A model generated the notes under the pieces. It was given only the letters and a program-made list of their open reading frames with translations. It was not told the origin of the DNA and ran no database searches. Below, piece after piece: positions 44,059 to 56,228 of a stretch of 64,000 nucleotides of DNA. The stretch spans positions 25,443,313 to 25,507,312 of the forward strand of contig OX388312.1 in the NCBI GenBank assembly GCA_947579605.1, in the 5' to 3' direction. The position numbers were made by a program, and so were the translations under genes. Numbering within the stretch: the first letter of the stretch is position 1; every line of letters begins with the position of its first letter. Source of the DNA: Athripsodes cinereus. Taxonomy: Eukaryota > Arthropoda > Insecta > Trichoptera > Leptoceridae.

Positions 44059-44594
44059 TGGGGTGTTCACATTTGGCGAATATCGCCAGGCGAATTTCAA
44101 AATATAACGCCAGGCGAAAAAACAAAAATTCGCCGTACGCCCATTGATCGTCACACCTGTTCACACAGTCCACCGATTTAGAAACGATCTGTCAGATGCG
44201 CTTTGATTTTGACACTGTTTTCAAAATGGCGTCGAGATGGAGATCGCGAAGTGTTTATTTTTAGTCGAAAATGTTATAGAAGATGTTATAAGGCGCCTTT
44301 TAATTAAGGAAACAAACGCCACAAACCAACAATAAAGATAACAGCTGTCACGAAGCGGGAAACATTATAAAATTTATAGGTTATAAAGTTTTTAACATAA
44401 ATACGAACGCCGCGCACATCTGCGCATGCGCGAATCGTTCAATCGGCCGAAAAAGTTGGAAGGTGGTCAACTCGAGACGATATCGTTTCTACTGGTTTTT
44501 ATCGTTTCAGACTAGCTGTCATTTTGTTCACACGGTTCAAATGGCTGGCGATATTTTGGTGCCTGGCGATATTCGCCAAAGTGAGAACACCACA
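44059..44594. mobile_element. PIF/Harbinger-like MITE, copy 2 (536 bp)
   Basis: Ends TGGGGTGTTCACATTTGGCG and CGCCAAAGTGAGAACACCAC(A), inverted, with an extended GAATATCGCCAGGC arm. TAA flanks it on both sides (44056-44058 and 44595-44597). Shares ACTGGTTTTTATCGTTTCA with the copy at 19402-19948. It contains a CpG-rich interval (44400-44460), unusual for this window. Confidence 0.8.
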
Positions 44595-44597
44595 TAA

Positions 44598-45949
44598 CCG
44601 CATGAACATAATTTTCTTTTATATCTACTTGTCAAATGATTTTTTTTAGCCAAGCAAAACATACAGTCATTTAGTACATATTACAAATAATGAAATTTAA
44701 AAAGAACTCTCATATCAGAATTTATAAAAGATTCCACAACCATTGGAGGAGTTAAAAAATAATGCTACAAATTTGTATTGAGTAGGAACTAATTATAATG
44801 AAAATAATTCAGAAATTCACGCCCTAAGCTTTTTGCACGTTAAAAGTATTGCATGCCTACATACATATTTTTTTTATTTAATATTTTTTTTTAACTTGCT
44901 GTATATATTCAACCATTTGACCTCGATTTGTGAGTTTTAATTTACTGACCATTTGATTGTTTTTTGTTTATATCACTTCGATTTTTTTTAAATTAATATC
45001 TCGACCAAAATTTTTTTTTTTTGTCAATTTTTACTTTGATTAATGTTTTACTCTTATTGTACTCTTGTTTTGTATCAAACTATAATTAGTTGTTTTGTGT
45101 CTTTTTAAAAAATACTTTTGTATACCTACATATACCTATTGTATGTGCCTATACTAAATTTTCATATGTAAGAGACTTCGGCCGTGAATATCTGAATAAA
45201 TAATTAATAAACAAATACATTACTTGTAATGGAAGTATTAAAAAAAGACACAAAACTATTCCATTAATCTTAAAAAGAGTACAATAAACAGTACAATTAA
45301 AGTGTTCTATTGCATACCACTGATTTTTGTAAAAAAATAAAATATAAGATAAATCTCATATTTTGATGGTGGAATTTCATAAGCATGGCCATCTCGGGTT
45401 AATATAATTGCCATGGGGGAAATTCTTAAACAAGTCTAATTTTGTTAAAAAAAAGGGGATACAAAATTGGACTGAGAAAATATTTTTGATCGACTTTTAC
45501 TAAAGTTGACCGTAAAAAAGCCTTAAAACATGAAAAATAAGACTATTGTTATAATACACAATAATTGATTTAAAACACGAGACTGGTATCGATATCTTTC
45601 ACGTGCTGGTTTTTCATCCCAATGACGTGAATGTCAACAACATCATCCAACTCTTGAATCCACATGATCTTAGGTAAATATCAAAACAATCCACATCACG
45701 TGCTTACGCAGCGGCATAAACTTATAGATCTGAAATAAATGTGGAACTAATGTTCTATAGGTTTTGTCATCACAACTTCTGTTTCATTCTAATAACAAAA
45801 ATGAGACATTGTCTCGCGCCTCTTCTCACTATTAATGAAATTAAAAAAATAAAGTCCTTCAAGTATCTTTTTAGGGTACCAATGAGCAATCAGTCTACCA
45901 TTGTTATAAAAAGGTGCAATTCTGATATAACAACTATTAATATATTCCG
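44598..45949. other. No gene seen
   Basis: AT-rich, with a possible LINE-like tail at 45170-45215 (GAGACTTCGGCCGTGAATAT then CTGAATAAATAA). No supported coding region. Confidence 0.45.
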
Positions 45950-46625
45950 TATATTTTGGGTAAAATGTATGGTCGTTAGAAGGGAGGAAGCGACTGCGAA
46001 CATTGCTACAAATGGAGTGAGAATCAAACAAGTAAGTGATTTCGTGTACTTGGGCAGCAGAATAAACCAGGATGGACGCTCCAAATCGGAAATTGTGAGC
46101 AGAATAAACCAGGCAAGGATTGCCTTTAACAAAAAATCTAAAATATTGGAATCCCCAAATATACTATACTATACCATCACGGCATATCCCACAAGTGGGG
46201 TAGCCAGCAGATCAGCTGTATGTAAGAAACATACAAACTGTCCTCTTCGTGCCAGTATAAAATCAAGACATTCAGGATGGGTGGCAAACCTCAACGCTGA
46301 ATTTAAGATGTAAAATGTCTTATTTTTTTCGAACACCTGCCTTTTACCAAATATTGATTTAAGCGTAATGAAGAATCTTACTAAAGCCTTTGTATGGAGC
46401 ATTCTGCTTTATGGTTGTGAAACATGGATCATCAGCAAGAGTGAAAGCGGACGGTTGGTGGCATTTGCTATGTGGTGCTACAGATGCATGCTGAAAATCC
46501 ATTGAAGAGGGACATGAACTGTGGCTCATACGTTGAGCTGAAAAGACTGGCTGAGAATAGGGAGGAATGGAGAAGAAAATCGAAACTCGTTGCAGACCAA
46601 TCCAATGGATTGTAACTCATTATAT
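45950..46625 (+). pseudogene. LINE ORF2 C-terminal fragment interrupted by repeat B
   Basis: Before the insert one frame gives GVRIKQVSDFVYLGSRINQD, then EIVSRINQARIAFNKKS. After it come MKNLTKAFVWSILLYGCETW and AFAMWCYRCMLKI, then a stop, and in another frame YVELKRLAENREEWRRKSKL. These are the standard post-RT landmarks of RTE/BovB-like LINEs (FVYLGS, SRI-A-AF, LYGCETW, MWCYRRMLKI). It is 5'-truncated, frameshifted and split by repeat B. Confidence 0.85.
46163..46346 (-). mobile_element. Repeat B copy inserted in the LINE fragment
   Basis: Flanked by an exact 8-bp duplication CCAAATAT (46155-46162 and 46347-46354). It starts at the B 3' end (ACTATACTATACCATCACGG) and ends within the CCTGCCTTTTAC block, so its 5' end is truncated, as expected of an incomplete reverse transcript. 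Confidence 0.88.
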
Positions 46626-47282
46626 ATTTATTTTGGGTAATATTTTTTATGAACATGTGAGATAAAGAGCAGCCATCATCGACCAACATTGCTAATGACT
46701 GTGACCAACGCTTATTTAAAATTGAATTGAATTGGACCACAATGAGCAAATACGTCTCTACCAATTATTATTCGTGTAAATTTCTAATCTATGTATTGAT
46801 GTCCCTGGTTTTACGCAATATTGTTAAAGCTATTATTTTATTGTTTACTAAGATGAAATAATAGTAATAATAATATAGTTATCAGACACGTTTAATAACA
46901 CGCAATCGTTGTTACAAAATATGGATAATAATAGATTATGTAATAAAATATTCCTTGTAAATTAAATTAAATAAATAATAATGTTTTTGTAGAATAACAA
47001 CCATACAAACAAATTGAATGTATCGAGGCCATGCAAAATAAAGGATTTTTTCTAAATTATTCGCAATTAGGGTAATTTCCGTGGTCCTGGTAGACGGCAA
47101 ACCTACAAACACAGAAGAAATAATTTGTCAGAATCACCGCGAAAACCTATAAAAACTTATAAAACAGATTTATAAAAATTTAATTTATCATATTTTTACT
47201 ATAAAAACTGTATCAAACCCATTTATTGACATTTTATTTCATTTTCTCAAATATTGTTTTATAAAAATTGGTAAAAATTAAA
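46626..47282. other. No gene or recognised repeat seen
   Basis: AT-rich sequence without supported features. Confidence 0.5.
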
Positions 47283-47515
47283 AAGAATCAGTCTCCCACA
47301 CTTGTCCGTAAGTTTCCGAGTGTCCCGTAAAAGGCAGGTGTTCGAAAAAATTAAGACATTTTACATCTTAAATTCATCGATGAGGTTTGCCACCCATCCT
47401 GAATGCCTTAACTTTATATTGGCACGGAGAGGACAGCTTGCATGTTTCTTACATGCAGCTGGTCTGCTGGCTACCCCACTTGTGAGATATGTCGTGATGG
47501 TGTAGTACTAGTAGT
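47283..47515 (+). mobile_element. Repeat B, near full-length copy
   Basis: From CAGTCTCCCACACTTGTCCG through AAGGCAGGTGTTCGAAAAAA to GTCGTGATGGTGTAGTA, with only scattered substitutions. The first ~30 bases of the full-length form are missing. Confidence 0.85.
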
Positions 47516-49500
47516 AGTTCTTTGTAATATCAAGCCAAACAAAGATGACATAATATCTGTTTGAAATAGATATCTACAAAATGATTTGAAATAAATGAAT
47601 AAAATAGGTATATAGTTTCTTACATTTTCAAAAAGTCGACCCTAATACGGCCCAAAACAGCTTTTATAGTACAATAACAATACAAGCACACCTGAAACAA
47701 AAACAATCAATGTATAAATGCAAAACCATGAAAATTTAAGCTGCAGGGAATTTTCAATACAAGGCATATGAATTTGAAGAAATCCGCTTACAGCACAATT
47801 AATGATATATGAAAAATAAATATAAATTGAAAATATAAGAATGTATTTTGTAAAGAAAAATCCTAAATAATATCAAAAAACAAAAAAACAATATAAACAA
47901 TAATATCCTCTATTAACAAGAATAAATGTGTTTATAAATTTTATCAAATGCAATTTGTTTTCATAGGTGGAAGTCAACATCATGTGAGTGCATCACCAAT
48001 ATTGACATTGTATTCAACATACGTAAGTTATGAATAGGCTTAAGATTATAACAAAGGCTACAATAATAACTGGTTTTTTAACTAGCCCAAAAATTGGAGC
48101 TTTCGTAGCTCCCATATACAGAATTAACAATATTATATCGACATCATGAGACGTTCTAACAATACGTTATCAACTTACGTATTTTTACGTTTACGGATAA
48201 AATACAAGTATGTACTACATTGATCTGAACTGAATGAAGAGAAGAGAATCTTTCTATTGGATCTGTGCCATGTTTCTTCTTCAAATACAATATTTAGCTA
48301 CGTTATCTCAAGACACAAAATACTCAGTGTAGTAAGCCTTCATATTAAGTATATAAATACATATATTATTATTATTATACTTTAAAAGAGTACCCAAATG
48401 AATACAGAAACTTCACCCAAAATATGAGATATTATTATGACTGATACACAATATAACGCTTCTTTGATAATGTCTTTTAAGAATATTTTCTTCAATATTT
48501 TTCGTCTTTTCTTTATGTAGGTAATTATTTAGGTACTCAATTTATAAAAGACACGATGAACCATGAAATTTAATAAAATAATAGTGATAAATTTAAATTT
48601 AATGATTTAATTTATATTACAAACAAAATTACGGCAAGTATTTTTTTAAAAGTGATTAAAATATTACGGCATTTTCGTTAACAGTTTTATGCCTATCGAA
48701 AATCAAGAAGCCGACGGTCTAGACGAGAGTATTATTTATTTATCAAAATTGTGTTTTTTGACTCAAAATTGTAAATATGTAACAATATAAATTATTGTTT
48801 TTAGCAAATGACTGTAAATCAGTCAAATTGTATTTTTTTACGCTACTACAATAGATTATAATTATTATGTGCCTATCTATATAAGATGTATTTTAACAAA
48901 TTTTCATGTCACGATTGAATTGTATAATTATGAAAGTATGTTGCTGATGTGCTATGTCATGGTGTTTTTCAGAATATCCCCATTTGGAAGTTACAATGAA
49001 AAGTAAGTCACGCTTAATATGAATTAGTGACATCAGCAGACACAGGCAGGGAGTTCCGTGTTGTTATATTATATAATAGGTACATAGGTACTATATATTT
49101 GTATTCAGTTTACTATAATTTTCAGCGTAAGTACGCTCCACAGCAGTGAGGGCATAATTAGTTGTTCCACGTAAAATAGATAATACGCGAATGCGGCAAA
49201 GCTTCGTGGAAAACTGACACGACAATGTTCAAAATCATTTATCAACGAAAAACTTCCTGGAATGTTATTAAAATGAGGCCAACCAAAGGGCAAAGTCTTT
49301 GTTCCTATCTATCAGAAATATTTTCGATGTCCGATGGGGTTCTAAAAATAGAATTTTGTACATAAAAAATCAATAAACATATAGGAATAATGTCGCGGAG
49401 ACGAACATTGGTGCAAGCGTGGGAAGATTTCGGTCCAAATATTCACACAAAGTACGTACAAACGGGGAGAAATTTGTGAATGAAAATCTCGAGGGGGAAA
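47516..49500. other. No gene supported
   Basis: AT-rich sequence upstream of the secreted-protein gene. At 48973-49002 a 30-base segment is flanked by a good acceptor (GGTGTTTTTCAG) and donor (AA|GTAAGT), but it is too short to support. Confidence 0.4.
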
Positions 49501-49780
49501 GGAAGAGCTACCGTACTCCCCCGCATATAGCCGTATCTCTCTCGCACTTACGTCATTCGTTAATATTTACGAAATATTTCTGCGGCCCACACAACCTGTA
49601 GATGAAACCGTGGATCAATACTTTTTTAAATCTATGGCCCAATTAGAAAAGAGATGAGAATTTTCCCGGCCAATAGACGACGAGAAAAGCCCGAGAGTCG
49701 CGCGCACCGCGTTTCATTCAGAACGAGTGGGCGGCTGAGCCTTCGACTCTATAAATACAGGACGAGAGCCGGCAAGCCGC
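49501..49780 (+). promoter_or_regulatory. Promoter of the secreted-protein gene
   Basis: TATAAATA at 49750-49757 would place the start near 49781 (CATTCG) or 49792 (CAGTTT). Upstream the DNA is clearly less AT-rich than the rest of the window. TTACGTCA, a CRE/ATF-like site, is at 49548-49555. These are sequence matches only. Confidence 0.65.
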
Positions 49781-49949
49781 ATTCGAACAACAGTTTTCGT
49801 GCAGTGCGTTCAGTTCTTACTATACGACACGGCCTAAAGTGAAACAAATAAAGTGTGAATTTCCAAAAAAAAAGTCGATTCACCGAAAGTGATTTAAATT
49901 GTTTTGTTATAAATAATTGTGATTTGTGAAAGAGTTTTGTGATTAATCG
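49781..49949 (+). other. Non-coding exon 1 of the secreted-protein gene
   Basis: Inferred 5' untranslated exon running from the TATA-directed start to the donor CG|GTGAGT (GT at 49950-49951). The following intron (49950-51209, 1260 bp) ends in TTTGTTCACAG. The exact start is uncertain by about 10-20 bases. Confidence 0.6.
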
Positions 49950-50782
49950 GTGAGTTATTTCTTGCTTTTTTTTTTAATTTAAGTTAAAAATATATAAGCA
50001 TTTAATTTATTATTTGAAAAATGCATCGATCACTTATTTGAAATTTAATTATTCAGTTGTGATGTACTAATAAAACAAAATAATAGATGAAATTAAACCC
50101 CCTGAATGTGAACCACCTGTTGGGTTGGCGCCACTTGGGTGTAGCTTTTTATATCCATTATATTGATCCGCCAAAAATAGAATCTGATTTCCAGGATCGG
50201 CCTAGTTCCATTCATCAGATTAATTTATTTAATTAAAAAAAAACAGGGAAATTGTTTTTATCAAGTATAAATTTAGCATTTCTCTATTATCAATCTTATA
50301 GTAACTTTGATTAATTTATTTATTGAAATTATTAATTTATTATGTATTTTGTGTTGTTATTTATTTTATGTATTTGTTTTATGTGTTTGTTACACAATTA
50401 CACAGTTACCCAATTAATATGTATTTATTATATTAAGTTATTAATTGATTTATTTAATCTTATATCAGTAAAACATACTATTTATTTTTATTATTTCTAT
50501 GTAATTAATTTATTGCATTAATGCCTAATAGTTCTTTAAAATTTATTGTAATTAGGTAATTCCTTAATTTTCGCTAAAAATTACTGCAATTTTTTAAACA
50601 CATTATTTCCCTCAGATGGATAATTCAATTTATATATTCCAAATATAAGTATACCTATTATACCTATCTCTTGAATATAATTAGTGCGTCAAATAATAAT
50701 CAAATTTAATGTATTTTTGTCAGTACATTAATATAAGTTTTATAATTTCTAATCTGTTTATTTCTCAATCATTTAATTTTTT

Positions 50783-50875
50783 GTTAGCACAGAGAAGACG
50801 GCTTGCATGTTTATTGCGTGCAGCTGGTCTGTTCGCTACCCCACTTGTGGGATATGCCGTGATGGTATAGTAGGT
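50783..50875 (+). repeat. Repeat B 3' fragment in intron 1
   Basis: TTAGCACAGAGAAGACGGCT through GGGATATGCCGTGATGGTAT, about 93 bases, 5'-truncated, in sense with the host gene. Confidence 0.8.
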
Positions 50876-51215
50876 ATATAGTTATTTCTCAATTATAATT
50901 TCTTGTCCACCCCCAGGCAAAGTTAGGGAGACCTGTTGAAATCAGGTCATGCCTATCGACCTACATTGAGATAGTAGTAAACATATTATTGAGGAGATGA
51001 ATATAATTATTTATGTTGCATTTATTTTAAGGATTTTTTCAAATAATCCCAGAAACTCATAGAAAATTTGATTAAAATATTCACATTACTATAAATGCAC
51101 ATGCACAGGTAAAAAGGAATAGGTATTCATCGGTAATAGATAAGTTTGTATTTTGTTTTGACCGCAAAATTAAAATATAAATAATGTTTGTTTGCTTGTT
51201 TGTTCACAGAACACG

Positions 51216-53039
51216 ATGATTGCAATCATTGTATTGTTGTACGCAACAACCCTGGGAGCCCCGGCTCTGGGAATCCCAATATACGGAACAACTCGATATG
51301 GAAAACCTTCGACAGGACTAGCCCCGCCACCTGCCCCATTCTACTATCGTCCCGCTAGGCTCTATCCTTATGCTGATAACTACAATGACCTTTACTATAG
51401 ACCTATGCCTGTTATACATTACCCATACTACAGGCCTGAGGATATGTACAGATCTGTGCATCCTTACTACTATACTCCCTATTATTATGGAAACGAAGAA
51501 GTTTACGATCAATCCGATGATTCTATTCACGATGATAACCCCCACCTAGATAGCTCATCGCGAACAGATGCATTACCAGTTGGACAAGAGACTTGGTTCG
51601 AAGGTGATTCTAACCCGTCATGGAGAAACGACTACGATGATGTAAGTGAAGCATTCCTACAAAACCTCATTATGTCACAGGTGTACGACAATGCATTAGG
51701 AAGGAGCAGTAGCGAGAGTATCGAAGATAATGACAAGGATTCTCACAGAGAAGGTGACAATTACGAACACAGAAATCAAGAATATTACGGAGAACGAGAT
51801 ACTCGTGACTTTGAAGATGAAGATGTTAGAGAACTTAAAGCTCTTGCTGGAAAACCTCTTTATCATGTACCTAAGACTAGTTTGCAATATCCTGTCAATC
51901 ATAACGATGCCTCTCGTAGAGTACAGATGTGGCGTCATGAATACTCGACAGTTAAACCAGTTGTAAAAGATGAAGATGACCAAATGCTGGACGATTACCA
52001 AAACGACGAAGGATGGATCAATTGGGGTAGCAAACGTAATTCAAAACCATCAAAACCCGAAACAGCTAAGAAAGTTTCGACGAAAAAACCCACTCTGGCC
52101 GCTACTACCACTACTACTGTAAAGCCGGCTCTTGCTGGCAAGATTCCAGCTACAGTAATAACATTAGGAGGACAGAAGGAGGAGGTACTACTGAGACCGG
52201 CCACTCCAGCTCGTCAACCTTTCCCTGAGCCCGTTTTGCACATGTTAGAATCCAACCATTTGAATCAGAACAAGAGGGCCCCCTCTGTATATGACACTAT
52301 TAAACGACTCCTCAGTATGGAAGAATCTTACAAGCCCGTAAGTATTGATTATACTTATTTATATTTTATTTGTATTAGAGTAATCATTACAAAAAGCCGG
52401 CACTGCTGAGTGAAAGTTCTATTTGGATTACTGCACGTTCCACCAACTCACACCACTGTTGAGCCAAAAATAGCTCTCAGACCTCATTGAGAGCCTCCAT
52501 TCTCCATCGTACCCACCCCATTCATCCGTACCCTCTGTGAACGTGAACTGGTTGCTTTAAGCATACTCACATAAGTAAGTCGTTGCTGAGCACCTACGTA
52601 CAAATAGAACAAACACCTGCTACATTGTCTTTCTATTTATAACTCCCCACTAGAATTTCTTTTGTGTTGAATGCAAAATCAACCAAGAATTGACCTTTAA
52701 AATTATTATTTAAATATAATGGACATATTGTTAGTAAATTACCTCTCATTTCCATATACCAGTATAATGACCGTAAGTTGATACTGAAATCTAAATATAT
52801 GTACATATATAATACCTAGCGTATATCTGACTCGGAATACTTTATAAATTCACACCCAATTTGAATAAATTGAACTCCTGAATGTGTATAGAACTTTTGT
52901 TCGTTACTAATCTAAATATTTCTTTTATTCCCAGAACGCTGAGAACAAAGGGCGTATGCAAAAGAGATTCATCTCGACGGAAGAAGATCTGGTAGGAGAA
53001 TTGAAAGGCCTAAAATTGAAACGACGAAGTACGGCGTAA
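51216..53039 (+). CDS. Secreted, cysteine-free Tyr/Pro-rich acidic protein with dibasic C-terminal sites (unrecognised)
   Basis: Join of 51216-52337 (374 codons) and 52935-53039 (34 codons plus TAA), 408 residues. The phase-0 intron has donor CCC|GTAAGT and acceptor ATTCCCAG. The ATG lies six bases after an acceptor at 51208-51209 and has A at -3. Residues 1-14 are a signal peptide (MIAIIVLLYATTLG). 15-95 is very rich in Tyr and Pro (PYYRPEDMYRS, HPYYYTPYYYG). 96-215 is acidic (Asp/Glu/Ser). 275-310 is Lys/Thr/Pro-rich with a Thr run, like an O-glycosylated linker. The end has KR at 353-354, 363-364, 384-385 and KRR at 403-405, compatible with convertase cleavage. There is no cysteine. It could be a propeptide precursor or an extracellular matrix/cuticle-type protein; I recognise no family. 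Unspliced, the frame runs 24 codons into intron 2 and stops. Confidence 0.85.
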
Positions 53040-53750
53040 ATTTTCTCTTCTCGTTATTCTTGGACAACGTTTACGTAATCGAACCTACTGGCTCATATTC
53101 GCTTTAAGTTCATTGATTACAGAATTCTCTAAGTGCGAACTCTTGACGTGGAAACAGGCGAAGAGTCTCTACGGCTAAGTCATCATTTTTAAAATATCTT
53201 TGAATATTGTACATTTCTTAATTTTTGAGACTGATTGTGTATATTATTGTACAAATGCTTTGATTTATTTTATGTTGTTGATAAATATTTTTTATAAAGT
53301 TTATGAATAGAATATTTTTATATAAAAGGATATTTTTAATTAATACAATGATTTTTAAAAATATTCTTTTATTGAAAAATAAGTTTTCAAACTTTTATGT
53401 TTACTTTATATTATTTTGCTTTTATCAACTTACTGTGCATTTTTGCACTTAGAAATATTTTTATAATGTGATTTTTTTTTATTATTTTTAATGAAATGCA
53501 TGTGGACAACTGATTAAATGATAACTGTAAAATAATATTAACAAAGCATTAGAAGTGAAAAACTTAATGCAAATCCCTTCCAAAGGCAGCTATTAAAAGC
53601 TCAAGTGAGTTTTGTAAATAAACAAGAATTAGTATTAGTTAAATTTATATTTAAGATAGATAGAAAACTTTTTGTATCTTCATACTTGAATTCATTTCAC
53701 AATTTCTATTTTCGAATCTAAACAATTATGTATTGAAAATAAATGATTAG
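53040..53750 (+). terminator. 3' untranslated region and poly(A) signals of the secreted-protein gene
   Basis: AT-rich sequence after the TAA. AATAAA occurs at 53617-53622 and 53738-53743. Either could end the transcript, giving a 3' UTR of about 0.6-0.7 kb. Confidence 0.5.
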
Positions 53751-55920
53751 TCAAAATATGTTGGGTAGATTTGTGTTTCTTATTTACAATGTCAATTCAA
53801 AGTCAAATTCCATTGAATAAGTTCACATTAATAATTATTTTAAACTACATCGATAATTTTATTTAATTTTTTGTAATAAGAACAAACATAATTTTTATCA
53901 ATGTAATCATATAAGCCTAAAATTAAAGAATGATGCAAATTTATATCAATTTGACATCAATTTTAATGTTAATGAAACATAATCGTAATAATTATTTGTA
54001 TAAAACCTCCGCTCTACGCGCTATAAAATAAACGAATTCAACTTCGGCCCAATACATTCCATGGGTTGGCATTTTTTATTCTTTACTGAATCATCTCTAT
54101 CAGCTTATTTTTCCTGCGGTACAAAGCAAACTTTGAACAGTATTATTAAATAATAAAATTTGCCATTTAAAATGTATAAATAAAATAATATAATCTTGTA
54201 TTATGACAATACTATTTAAATATTTATAAGTTTATTTTTATATATAACGATCATTATATAAGCCAATGCTTTCGTTACTGAAATACCTACTAGTTTTCTA
54301 AAAGACAAAACGAGAAAACATAGTTTTCTGCTAATATTACTGAACTCTGTTATTATATTATATGAACCATTCAACATTCAAATATTGTTTTAGCACATGC
54401 AATGTGCCGACCCCTACAGACTCAATAGGAAATCATAACACGCTACTCCATGTTCTGATATATGGAATACGAAGAAATTCTATGGGGAATTTCAGTGATA
54501 ACTCAGCTTTACAAGGAATGCAAATTGTCTTGTTGTTGTTTTCCAAAGTGTGTATTAAATAATAATACATTAAATTATATCAATTAGATTTTTGAGAGGG
54601 CACTTTTGAAAACAACACATGCAATGATTTTCTCTGCCTAATATTATTATGTATGTATTTTTATTGTCAATTCTCATTTAGATGTTATGAAAATAATATT
54701 TAAAAAAAAAAACGATAATATAAAAATACCTAAAGTCATATAAAGACATAAAATATGTATGAAATACTTAATTATATAATCTAACAAGATGTGAAATAAA
54801 TAAATTATACCTAAATGTTTAAAATTATAATATGTACGCCACACATTACGTAGTTTACTATCTTATGAACATTCTTAATGTTATATAAATCATAAATAAA
54901 TATAAATAAATAAATGAAATATTCATCTTCAATTAAAACATATCCCCACTTACTATTTGTGTACATTTGTGAAAATAATTATTTAAACACAACTGAGTGT
55001 AAATATGATATAATATTTTGATATTTGTACTAGACGATAGGAAATGTATTTTTTAAAATCAATTATTTTCACTAGTTGCATTATTAATTGAATTAACCAT
55101 CAAACATTCAGTGTTTTCTAATGCCATCTTTTTTCTACGAAAAAAAAATGAAAATATTTTGGGGATTTTGTTTATTTTATTAAACATATTACAACTACAT
55201 AGTACCTAGAGACAAAAGCAAAATAGATATTTTCATAGTTTAGGAAAATATTACTGTTTGAAAATATTACACAATTCATATTGAACATTTTCATAAGTGT
55301 ATTATTCAGAAAAAATATATATTCTCCATCCAATACAAATTAATAATTGAAAAAGAGATTTTTTGTAAAATAATTTTCTTTGTATATGAAATCTTAAGAT
55401 CGACTGACTGTAAAATATATGTGAACATATTATAAAAAGCAAACATCTTTTTATTCTCATTACCTTAACCCTACAACATGCTTCATGTGTAATCTAAGAA
55501 AACATGAAACGATATTCAAGAATTAATGTACATTGAGAGAGAAAACCTACATATCATTTTATTATTCAAGCTAAGCAAATACAGAAAAAGAATACATAAT
55601 AAAATAACGTATGTAACTAATTCTTATCCTTATTTTGAAGAATATTTTACTGGTAAATAAAAAATCTTATACAATATTTTCTAAATACCTAATTACTATC
55701 TAGTAGGAATCCAACTAGAACATGATGAAGAAATACAAGTGGTTAGTATCTTTTGATTAGTTTTCCTATTCTTTATTAAATAAAGTAAGTAATGAAATAA
55801 AATAAAAAAAAAGAACTTTACAAGATAATATGATACATATGATGGGTTTATTGTTTGAGGCAATTTCTGACAACCGTCCAGCTTTATATGTGTAATACAT
55901 GCTGAAAATAGAGGTGAATA
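53751..55920. other. No gene or recognised repeat seen
   Basis: Very AT-rich. A 66-codon frame at 54362-54562 has no domain, signal peptide or splice context. Confidence 0.5.
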
Positions 55921-56112
55921 TAAAATACTATACTATACCCTCACGCCGTGTCCGAAATGGGGAAGGCAGAGAAAACGAAACGCCATATAGATCTATCCTT
56001 ACATATTTCTTTTGCTTCTTCTACAGTCATACAATCTTTCATGCACGCAAGTCTGTTCCTCTTACTCAAAACACAGCCATCCTTTAGAATTTGATCCTGG
56101 TGATCAAGCCAC
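55921..56112 (-). pseudogene. LINE E 3' end, copy 4
   Basis: Starts with the complement of the 3' terminus (ACTATACCCTCACGCCGTGT) and continues with the complement of the last ~55 codons (ACGCCATATAGATCTATCC, ATGCACGCAAGTCTGTTCCT, GATCAAGCCAC). 5'-truncated. Confidence 0.75.
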
Positions 56113-56140
56113 TATATAATAATATATAGGTAGACATATA

Positions 56141-56228
56141 TAATTATTATTATCATCATCTAAAAATGACACGCTGCACTGAGAACATAACAGCTTTTGG
56201 CCAAGGCGATCTCAGCGGTAAAACAAAA
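56141..56228 (-). repeat. Repeat H (LINE 3' tail), copy 2
   Basis: ATTATTATTATCATCATCTA then AACAGCTTTTGGCCAAGGCG and ATCTC, the complement of 43655-43765. Confidence 0.6.

Noticed and set aside
45741..46313. 190-codon frame as a single host gene
   Set aside because: It joins unrelated sequence, LINE remnant and repeat B by chance readthrough. Only the LINE part is meaningful.
48973..49002. 30-base micro-exon between good splice sites
   Set aside because: Too short, in-frame stop for the phase that would fit the exon at 38415-38570, and no other support.
51730..51966. 78-codon plus-strand frame inside the secreted-protein exon
   Set aside because: Out-of-frame shadow of the acidic region of the real coding exon.
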